The notes below the pieces were generated by a model. The model was not told the DNA's origin and did no database searches. It saw nothing but the letters and a program-made list of their open reading frames with translations. From Acidimicrobiia bacterium (GTDB lineage: Bacteria; Actinomycetota; Acidimicrobiia; Acidimicrobiales; SZUA-35): 33,229 bases of DNA. The position numbers were made by a program, and so were the translations under genes. Positions 8,095 to 13,502 of this stretch are shown here, in pieces. Numbering within the stretch: the stretch's first letter is position 1; the number at the start of each line of letters is the position of its first letter. Location of the stretch: assembly GCA_003231975.1 (NCBI GenBank), contig QIKW01000164.1, positions 1 through 33,229 on the forward strand, written 5' to 3'.

Positions 8095-8317
8095 TGCCAT
8101 TGATGTTGATGCCATGCTTGTGCGATTCCAAGAGCGCGCGGCCGCGGTTAGGAAACGCAACCTGCCACCGGTTGGCGGCGACGAGCGTGCCGCGTTCATC
8201 AAACAAGCCGAAACCGACTTCATGGATTTCGCCATTATCGGAGACGCCAAAGCCAGCCTGGAGGATGGTGTGCTGGTGTTCCGGGTGGATCTCCGACAAG
8301 ATCAGCCCGATCAATAG
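8087..8317 (+). CDS. Small conserved-looking protein of unknown function
   Basis: A 76-residue soluble, charged protein beginning MADAIDVDAM and containing LPPVGGDERAAFIKQAE, DFMDFAIIGDAKASLEDG and a C-terminal VDLR. I cannot assign a function. The ATG at 8087 is chosen because GGAG lies 5 nt upstream, one of the clearer Shine-Dalgarno sites in the window. It overlaps the upstream membrane-protein gene by 8 nt, so the two products are probably made together. The frame is open further upstream (to 7862), but that part is a shadow of the previous gene. Confidence 0.65.
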   Translation: MADAIDVDAMLVRFQERAAAVRKRNLPPVGGDERAAFIKQAETDFMDFAIIGDAKASLEDGVLVFRVDLRQDQPDQ

Positions 8318-8349
8318 CCAACCCGGTGTGACTTCAGCGGCGGGCTGGC

Positions 8350-8355
8350 TATCAT
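8350..8355 (+). promoter_or_regulatory. Candidate -10 box (TATCAT) for tRNA-Gly
   Basis: TATCAT lies 11 nt before the mature tRNA 5' end. A weak -35 (TGTGAC) sits 17 nt further upstream. Confidence 0.4.
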
Positions 8356-8366
8356 TTCGGGACCTC

Positions 8367-8442
8367 GCGGACGTAGCTCAGTTGGTAGAGCACAACCTTG
8401 CCAAGGTTGGGGTCGCCAGTTCGAATCTGGTCGTCCGCTCCA
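8367..8442 (+). tRNA. tRNA-Gly(GCC)
   Basis: A 76-nt cloverleaf. Acceptor GCGGACG pairs perfectly with CGTCCGC, the D arm is AGCTCAGTTGGTAGAGC, the anticodon stem is CAACC/GGTTG with anticodon GCC, and the T loop is TTCGAAT. The 3' CCA is encoded (8440-8442). Confidence 0.97.
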
Positions 8443-8468
8443 TAGATCTGCTGTCACGCCCAGAGCCG

Positions 8469-9275
8469 CTAGTACAACGAAGGCCTGCGGTCTTTGAGGT
8501 AGGGGAGTGACTTGCGGGCTCGTACCAACTCGGCCCGGTCGAGGGTGGCAACCATGAATGCCGGGCCCTCGTCGCCAATCAGGATGAGGTTGCAAAGCGG
8601 CCCCGCAACCACCGATGAGCCAAGGGAAGGCTGGCCGTCCACATCACCGGCGTGGTTCACGTAGGCCACAAAGACGTTGTTTTCGGTGGCCCTTGCCCCA
8701 ACGATCTGGCGGCTGAACTCTGGCCCATAGTCACCGTCTGGTGCCGAAGCAGCTGTTGGCGCAATGATTAGGTCGGCTCCAGCCAATGCCGCACCCCGAA
8801 CTAGCTCGGGGAATTCGATCTCATAGCAAACCAAGATCGCAATCTTGAACCCGCGGTACTCAGCGATCGTAGGCGGCTCGTCGCCAGCGGTGAACACGTC
8901 AGCCTCTTTGCTCCACAGATGCGTTTTGCGGTGGTTGGCCACCACATCTCCGTCTGGACCAATGAGAACGGCGCTGTTGTAGATCTTTCCCGTCTCGTCG
9001 TCTCGTTCTGGGTAGCCCAGACAAATGGCAACGCCGGCCTCGCTGGCGGCGCCCTCAACCGCGCTGATGGTTGGACCGTCGATTGGCTGGGCCAATTGCT
9101 CGATCTCGGGAGCCAAGAAGTAGCCGCTGGTTGCCAGTTCCGGAAGCACCAGAAGGTCTGCCTTGGCTTGGCTGGCCTTGCCAGCGAACCGGCGGATTGA
9201 GGCCAGGTTGGGCACCACTTCGCCCGGCAGGAACTGAGCCTGCGCGATTGCGATTGTGAGAACAGGCTCGGCCAT
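8469..9275 (-). CDS. Carbon-nitrogen hydrolase (nitrilase superfamily amidase)
   Basis: Hydrolyses a non-peptide C-N bond; cytoplasmic. The Glu-Lys-Cys triad is visible: LPELATSGY (Glu46), HRKTHLW (Lys117) and LVCYEIEFPE (Cys150). The length of 268 residues is normal. The pattern with CYEIEFPE and NNVFVAYVNH resembles aliphatic amidase-like or N-carbamoylputrescine-amidase-like branches, but the substrate is not determinable. It is divergent from the aminotransferase, with only 38 bp between the two starts, so the promoters must overlap or lie in each other's leader. CATCAT about 8 nt before the ATG could be its -10. Confidence 0.88.
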   Translation of the reverse strand: MAEPVLTIAIAQAQFLPGEVVPNLASIRRFAGKASQAKADLLVLPELATSGYFLAPEIEQLAQPIDGPTISAVEGAASEAGVAICLGYPERDDETGKIYNSAVLIGPDGDVVANHRKTHLWSKEADVFTAGDEPPTIAEYRGFKIAILVCYEIEFPELVRGAALAGADLIIAPTAASAPDGDYGPEFSRQIVGARATENNVFVAYVNHAGDVDGQPSLGSSVVAGPLCNLILIGDEGPAFMVATLDRAELVRARKSLPYLKDRRPSLY

Positions 9276-9313
9276 ATGTCACATGATGCCGTGGCTGGTG
9301 GCAACATGGCCTG

Positions 9314-11035
9314 ATGGAGCATGGGTCTAACTCTCTGATCGAAACTATCCGAAGCTCGGTGATTGGGCGCGATGAGGCGGTGGACGGACCGTTTGGTCCG
9401 CGCCCGGTGATCTACGCCGACTACACCGCTTCCGGTCGTTCCTTGTCGTTCATCGAGGACTACATCCGCGACGCCGTGTTGCCGCTGTATGCCAACACTC
9501 ATACCGAGTCCTCCGGCACCGGCCTGCAAACAACCCGGTTTCGCGAAGACGCCAGGCAGATAATCAGGGAGTGCCTGGGAGCAACCGAAGACCACGCTGT
9601 GCTGTTCACCGGCAGTGGTTGCACTGGCGCAATTGCCAAGCTCATCGGAGTGCTTGGCATCCGGGTTCCGTCCAACCTCGACGATGCCCACAAGATCACA
9701 GCCTCAATTCCCAAAGACCAGCGGCCGGTGGTGTTCATTGGCCCGTACGAGCACCACTCGAACGAGCTGCCGTGGCGGGAAACAATCGCAGACGTTGTCA
9801 CAATCGACGAGGATGTAAACGGCCACATTGACCTGGCCCAACTGGAGGCCGAGCTGAAGCGGTACGAGAAGCGCGGCCTCAAGATCGGGTCGTTCTCGGC
9901 TGCTTCGAATGTCACCGGCATCGTTACCGACACCGTCTTGGTCTCTGCGCTGTTGCACCGCCATGGGGCGCTGGCGTTCTGGGATTTCGCCGCCGCCGCC
10001 CCCTACGTCGCCATGTCCATGGTTGCTCCCGCCGACGAGCCCGGCGGCTACCTCGATGCGGTGTTCATCTCCCCCCACAAGCTGATTGGCGGCCCTGGCA
10101 CACCGGGTCTCCTGGTGGCCCGGCGGGAACTGTTCAACAACCGGGTGCCCGTTGTTCCCGGCGGCGGCACGGTCACCTTCGTCAATCCCGACGAGCACGC
10201 ATACATCGAAGACGTCGAACATCGGGAAGAGGGAGGCACGCCAGCCATCGTTGAGTCCATTCGCGCTGGCCTGGTGTTCCAGCTGAAAATGGCTGTTGGG
10301 ATCGAAACGATTCGCAAACACGAAGAAAGGTTCGTGACCAACGCCATTACTTCCTGGCAGTCCAACAACCGAGTTGAGGTTCTAGGAAGCCACGACGCAG
10401 ACCGCCTCTCGATCGTCTCGTTCGTTCTGCGCCACGATCAGGGAGGGCCTGATGCCGCCATTTCTGACAGGAGCTACCTTCATCACAACTTCGTCGTTGC
10501 CGTCCTGAACGATCTGTTCGGAATCCAGGCTAGGGGCGGGTGTTCGTGCGCCGGGCCATACGGACACAGGCTTCTGGGAATCGACCTCGACCGATCGCAC
10601 GAATTTGAGCGGGAGATTTTGAACGGCTGCGAGGGAATCAAGCCGGGATGGGTGCGGGTCAACTTCAACTACTTCATCGCAGACGCCGTTGCCCAATACG
10701 TGATCGACGCCGTGCACCTGGTGGCGAACAAGGGAGTCTCGTTGCTTCCCTGTTATCGCTTTGAGCCGACAACGGGCCTTTGGAAGCACCGTTCGGCCTC
10801 AGCCACCTCGCCTATGTCGCTGTTCGATGTCAGCTACGAATCTGGTCAAATGAGGTATGAGCCCCGCCGTATCCAGCTGTCGACCGATTCTCTTTCTGAC
10901 TACCTGGCCGAGGCCGAACGAGTTATGGACGACCTCGCGTGCAACCCGCCAGAGCCCATTGGCCTGCCGGGCACATCCCAAGATTTCGAGCAGCTTCGAT
11001 GGTTTCCCTACCCCGATGAGGCCCTCGTTCCGTGA
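9314..11035 (+). CDS. Class V aminotransferase / cysteine desulfurase-like PLP enzyme
   Basis: A 573-residue PLP-dependent fold-type I enzyme. The PLP lysine is Lys256 in SPHKLIGGPGTPG, the PLP-contacting Asp is Asp224 in FWDFAA, and a His pair at 147-148 (YEHHSNELPW) is where SufS-like enzymes stack His on PLP. RGGCSCAGPYGH (Cys410/Cys412) matches the mobile cysteine loop of desulfurases. It is about 150 residues longer than SufS/IscS, with an extra C-terminal region (about 440-573) that I cannot assign. No sufBCD or iscU genes are nearby, so a housekeeping Fe-S role is not supported; sulfur transfer or amino-acid lyase activity is open. The stop overlaps the next start (GTGA). Confidence 0.85.
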   Translation: MEHGSNSLIETIRSSVIGRDEAVDGPFGPRPVIYADYTASGRSLSFIEDYIRDAVLPLYANTHTESSGTGLQTTRFREDARQIIRECLGATEDHAVLFTGSGCTGAIAKLIGVLGIRVPSNLDDAHKITASIPKDQRPVVFIGPYEHHSNELPWRETIADVVTIDEDVNGHIDLAQLEAELKRYEKRGLKIGSFSAASNVTGIVTDTVLVSALLHRHGALAFWDFAAAAPYVAMSMVAPADEPGGYLDAVFISPHKLIGGPGTPGLLVARRELFNNRVPVVPGGGTVTFVNPDEHAYIEDVEHREEGGTPAIVESIRAGLVFQLKMAVGIETIRKHEERFVTNAITSWQSNNRVEVLGSHDADRLSIVSFVLRHDQGGPDAAISDRSYLHHNFVVAVLNDLFGIQARGGCSCAGPYGHRLLGIDLDRSHEFEREILNGCEGIKPGWVRVNFNYFIADAVAQYVIDAVHLVANKGVSLLPCYRFEPTTGLWKHRSASATSPMSLFDVSYESGQMRYEPRRIQLSTDSLSDYLAEAERVMDDLACNPPEPIGLPGTSQDFEQLRWFPYPDEALVP

Positions 11036-11472
11036 GCCGTCCAATCGTGTTCGTTGCTGGCATTTGGGCTCTGATGATCGGCCTAACATTGCTCCTTGCC
11101 GCGCTCGCCAGAGACGTGCGGGGCCAGGCGGCCGATGTTCTGGACCCAGCAATTGTGAGCTCTGCGGTTGTTCTGGGCGAGGGCGACACTGTTCAAGAAG
11201 GAGTGGCCTGTTCAGCAGGCGCTCAGGCCGACGTAGAGCGGGTTGTAGCCCAGTTCGTGGCGGCAGTTCAAGATGGGCAAGGTTCCAGCGGCGAGGCTCC
11301 TGTCTCGGGAGAATCCACGATTACCGACACCACTCTGAGTTCGTTCCTGCTTCGGTCGGCTGTGGCCAGGAGAGCGACGGGTCAAGAGTTGCTGGCAATT
11401 CATGCCACCAAGCAAGATGGAAGTTGGTGCATTTCCGGCGCGGCCTACACCCGAGACGTGCCCGAGTCCTGA
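11032..11472 (+). CDS. Small exported or membrane-anchored protein of unknown function
   Basis: A 146-residue protein with an N-terminal hydrophobic segment (about residues 5-24, IVFVAGIWALMIGLTLLLAA), consistent with a signal anchor. The remaining domain has two cysteines (GVACSAG and SWCISG) that could pair outside the cell. No known domain is recognised. The GTG start overlaps the aminotransferase TGA by 4 nt, implying translational coupling. Its 3' end overlaps the convergent patatin gene by 28 bp. Confidence 0.7.
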   Translation: MSRPIVFVAGIWALMIGLTLLLAALARDVRGQAADVLDPAIVSSAVVLGEGDTVQEGVACSAGAQADVERVVAQFVAAVQDGQGSSGEAPVSGESTITDTTLSSFLLRSAVARRATGQELLAIHATKQDGSWCISGAAYTRDVPES

Positions 11473-12251
11473 TCAGTCCAGGCTGCCATCACCAGAGCCA
11501 GGGCGTCTGCTTTGTGACCGGAATGGTTTTGGCGAGACGCGTATTGCGAACCAGACGGCGCCAACACAAGCACTGGCTTGTTGGCTTGGCGCCATGGCTC
11601 CAACTCGGTTGCCAGTTGCGCCCGGCCAAGGCGGGCGACAGCGGTGCCGCCGTCGGTGGCCACCAGTGGGGCAATCACAATTAGGAGTTCCAGGTTCTGA
11701 GGCGAAGCAACGTCGGCGTTGGTTACAGACCACACGGCCCCGTCGACGTGGCGCGCTCCGCCCACCCACACCGATCTTGACCCGAACGGAATGGCGGCCG
11801 AGGCAGCTATTTCCAGAGCAGGAGCAGAGGGCGCGGCCAGGTCGGCAACGCGACGCCGCGGTGGGAGGCGACGCATTGAGCACACCAGCGCCCGAGTCTC
11901 GGGATGGATCGCTTCAACCCATGCCAGCGGATTAGGGCCAGCCGACCGACTAACGACGGCAAGAAAGCATCCGCCTGCGAGCCGGAGCTTGGTTGCCAAC
12001 CTGTCGATCCGCTCCACCCGTGGTGGCACGGATGCCAGCTCGCCAAGCCTGGCAGCTACATCCGCCGGTGCCGGAACGTGAGGCCCGAACCCCGCAGCCT
12101 TAATTGCCCCGACTGACGTTCCAACCAGCAGCGATGCGTGCTCGGGCCTGAACCCACAGATCTGATTGAGGCCAGCCAGGCAGCCACGAATCCAGTGGGC
12201 CCCGGCGGTCCCTCCTGCGCCAAGCACCAATCCGATTCTGACTTCGCTCAC
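11445..12251 (-). CDS. Patatin-like phospholipase / acyl hydrolase
   Basis: A serine-aspartate dyad lipid acyl hydrolase of 268 residues. The oxyanion-hole glycine motif is LGAGGTAGA (residues 10-18), the nucleophile elbow is GTSVG (Ser46), and the catalytic Asp is in VDGAVWS (Asp170). No transmembrane segment or signal peptide is seen, so it is likely cytoplasmic. The GTG start overlaps the ArsR stop (GTGA), so it is the last gene of a translationally coupled three-gene operon. The natural substrate is unknown. Confidence 0.85.
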   Translation of the reverse strand: MSEVRIGLVLGAGGTAGAHWIRGCLAGLNQICGFRPEHASLLVGTSVGAIKAAGFGPHVPAPADVAARLGELASVPPRVERIDRLATKLRLAGGCFLAVVSRSAGPNPLAWVEAIHPETRALVCSMRRLPPRRRVADLAAPSAPALEIAASAAIPFGSRSVWVGGARHVDGAVWSVTNADVASPQNLELLIVIAPLVATDGGTAVARLGRAQLATELEPWRQANKPVLVLAPSGSQYASRQNHSGHKADALALVMAAWTDQDSGTSRV

Positions 12252-12589
12252 CTTTGGTTTGGCGCAGTTTCGTTCAGCGCGGTCTCAATTCTGTCCAACC
12301 GGCGCTCCCACGCGGCTGTGGTGGCCCCAACCCAATCGCCAAGTGGCTGGAGCCCCGCTGGCATCACGTCGAACACGACCTCTCGCCCACTGCGCTGGCC
12401 CTGCACCAGAGCCACAGCTTCCAGCGCTGTGAGATGCTTAGCGATCGCCTGGCGACTTATGTCGACGTTGTTGGCCAGGGCTGATGCAGAACGCGGTCTC
12501 TGGTTGAGAAGAGACAGAAGCTGCCGCCGGGTTGGGTCGGCAAGGGCAGCCAGCAACTGGCCGTGATCGACAGGCTGCGCAGACATCAC
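12248..12589 (-). CDS. ArsR-family winged-helix transcriptional regulator
   Basis: A 113-residue DNA-binding repressor. It shows LADPTRRQLLSLL, the recognition region ISRQAIAKHLTALEAVALV, and a wing GQRSGREVVFDV. No cysteine metal site is present, so it belongs to the non-metal ArsR group often paired with SRPBCC proteins. The start is either GTG at 12589 (overlapping the previous TGA) or ATG at 12586 (TGATG). It lies between the SRPBCC and patatin genes and probably controls this operon. Confidence 0.88.
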   Translation of the reverse strand: MMSAQPVDHGQLLAALADPTRRQLLSLLNQRPRSASALANNVDISRQAIAKHLTALEAVALVQGQRSGREVVFDVMPAGLQPLGDWVGATTAAWERRLDRIETALNETAPNQR

Positions 12590-12885
12590 GAGGCTCCAAC
12601 CAGCTGAGCGGTTGCGCGCCCCACCAAGCCAAAGGCACGGTCCCTTGTTTCGTGGATCGTTACGTCTGTGCCTCCGGTTTCGGAAGGTTCAAGGGTTATC
12701 ACCACTTCGGTTGACTCACCAGGTTCGGGCCAGAACCTGGCCGCAAAACGGCTGCCCTCTTCGGTGTTGTCCTCGTTGACGCGCCAACGAATGCCGGGCT
12801 CAAGCCAATGCTCTGGATCGGTGACCACAGGCCAAACCTCCGAAGGCGATTGCGGAAACGACCGGGTGATCTGGACATGTTCCAT
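12586..12885 (-). CDS. SRPBCC / AHSA1-like ligand-binding domain protein
   Basis: A 99-residue START-like protein. The opening VQITRSFPQSPSEVWPVVTD and the later GTDVTIHETRD match the first helix-grip strand/helix and the late strand of SRPBCC proteins. It is shorter than the usual 140-150 residues and ends soon after the E-T-R-D strand, so the long C-terminal helix may be reduced. It is first in the operon with ArsR and patatin, and each junction overlaps. The ligand is unknown. Identification rests on fold pattern and on the common ArsR-SRPBCC pairing. Confidence 0.75.
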   Translation of the reverse strand: MEHVQITRSFPQSPSEVWPVVTDPEHWLEPGIRWRVNEDNTEEGSRFAARFWPEPGESTEVVITLEPSETGGTDVTIHETRDRAFGLVGRATAQLVGAS

Positions 12886-12973
12886 GCCTCAACCATAGGC
12901 CACTTGCAACTGGCCGCTTGCATCACCTGGAACTCCGTTGCCGAATTGCCGAGGCAGGCCCACCCTGTCGGGC

Positions 12974-12979
12974 TAACCT
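12974..12979 (+). promoter_or_regulatory. Candidate -10 box (TAACCT) for tRNA-Cys
   Basis: TAACCT lies 10 nt before the mature tRNA-Cys 5' end. The same core CTAACCTC recurs upstream of tRNA-Val. Confidence 0.4.
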
Positions 12980-12989
12980 CGGCGCCTCT

Positions 12990-13063
12990 GCGCAGATGCC
13001 CGAGTGGTCTAAGGGAGCGGCCTGCAAAGCCGTGATTCGCGGGTTCAAATCCCGCTCTGCGCT
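12990..13063 (+). tRNA. tRNA-Cys(GCA)
   Basis: A 74-nt cloverleaf. Acceptor GCGCAGA pairs with TCTGCGC, discriminator T. The anticodon loop is CTGCAAA with anticodon GCA, and the T arm is GCGGG-TTCAAAT-CCCGC. CCA is not encoded (the flank reads CAA). Confidence 0.96.
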
Positions 13064-13067
13064 CAAA

Positions 13068-13108
13068 CCGGTGAGGCAATGCGGGAACACCTCCGCTAAC
13101 CTCACCGG
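13068..13108 (+). terminator. Hairpin between tRNA-Cys and tRNA-Val
   Basis: CCGGTGAGG (13068-13076) pairs perfectly with CCTCACCGG (13100-13108). The loop contains a second small stem (GCGG/CCGC). It starts 5 nt after tRNA-Cys and has no U tract, so it may be a weak terminator or a processing hairpin. Confidence 0.4.
13097..13102 (+). promoter_or_regulatory. Candidate -10 box (TAACCT) for tRNA-Val
   Basis: A second copy of the CTAACCTC core, 30 nt before the tRNA-Val 5' end. It is embedded in the right arm of the preceding hairpin. Confidence 0.3.
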
Positions 13109-13132
13109 GTCCGGGGCTTGCTCCGACAGATG

Positions 13133-13206
13133 GGGCCGTTAGCTCAGTTGGCTAGAGCACTACCTCGACACGGTAGGGGTCACAGGTTCAAGTCCTGTAC
13201 GGCCCA
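13133..13206 (+). tRNA. tRNA-Val(GAC)
   Basis: A 74-nt cloverleaf. Acceptor GGGCCGT pairs with ACGGCCC, discriminator A. The D arm is AGCTCAGTTGGCTAGAGC, the anticodon stem is CTACC/GGTAG with loop TCGACAC (anticodon GAC), and the T loop is TTCAAGT. CCA is not encoded. Confidence 0.96.
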
Positions 13207-13392
13207 CGTTTTCGCCTTCGGCGAAACTGGAGTTTCTCGCTTCGCTCCAAACGTCCCAGGGCCCAAGGGGGCCCACGTTTTCGCCTTCGGCGCGAAACTG
13301 GAGTTTCTCGCTTCGCTCCAAACGTCCCTGGCCTCAAGCCGATAGGCGATGTGAAAGTTGTCTGATAGGGCCACGTTTTCGCCTTCGGCGAA
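13201..13392 (+). repeat. Hairpin-rich repeat, two full copies and one partial, starting at the tRNA-Val 3' end
   Basis: Copy 1 is 13201-13257, copy 2 is 13270-13328 (identical except for a 2-nt CG insertion), and copy 3 is the truncated 13369-13392. Each begins GGCCCACGTTTTCGCC, or a close variant. Copy 1 contains the perfect 7-bp hairpin TTTCGCC-TTC-GGCGAAA. Both full copies contain GGAG...CTCC and are bounded by CGTTT...AAACG. The first eight bases of copy 1 include the tRNA 3' end. No coding frame is supported across the stretch. Confidence 0.85.
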
Positions 13393-13414
13393 GCCCGGAA
13401 ACCCGTCGGCCTGG

Positions 13415-13470
13415 CGAACTGGCATGGATCAGGTGCGTTTTCGCCACTAATCCATGCCAGTTCGGTTTTT
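13415..13470 (+). terminator. Strong intrinsic terminator after the tRNA-Val/repeat block
   Basis: A perfect 15-bp stem, CGAACTGGCATGGAT (13415-13429) with ATCCATGCCAGTTCG (13450-13464), is followed by GTTTTT. The 20-nt loop carries a further GCG-TTTT-CGC core resembling the upstream repeat. Confidence 0.85.
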
Positions 13471-13496
13471 GCTCACGGAATCGGGGCACCTACGCT
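13469..13496 (+). promoter_or_regulatory. Leaderless promoter of the GNAT/acyl-CoA synthetase gene
   Basis: TTGCTC (13469-13474), a 16-nt spacer, TACGCT (13491-13496), then 6 nt to the GTG at 13503. The spacing puts the transcription start on the start codon, and no Shine-Dalgarno is present. Confidence 0.6.
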
Positions 13497-13502
13497 TGGT
13501 GC

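Noticed and set aside
13201-13392. CRISPR array
   Set aside because: There are only two full copies plus a fragment, the intervals are 12 and 40 nt, and no cas genes are near.
12990-13470. Integrated element using a tRNA attachment site
   Set aside because: The repeats begin at the tRNA-Val 3' end, but no integrase, excisionase or foreign gene block follows; the neighbours are ordinary metabolic genes.
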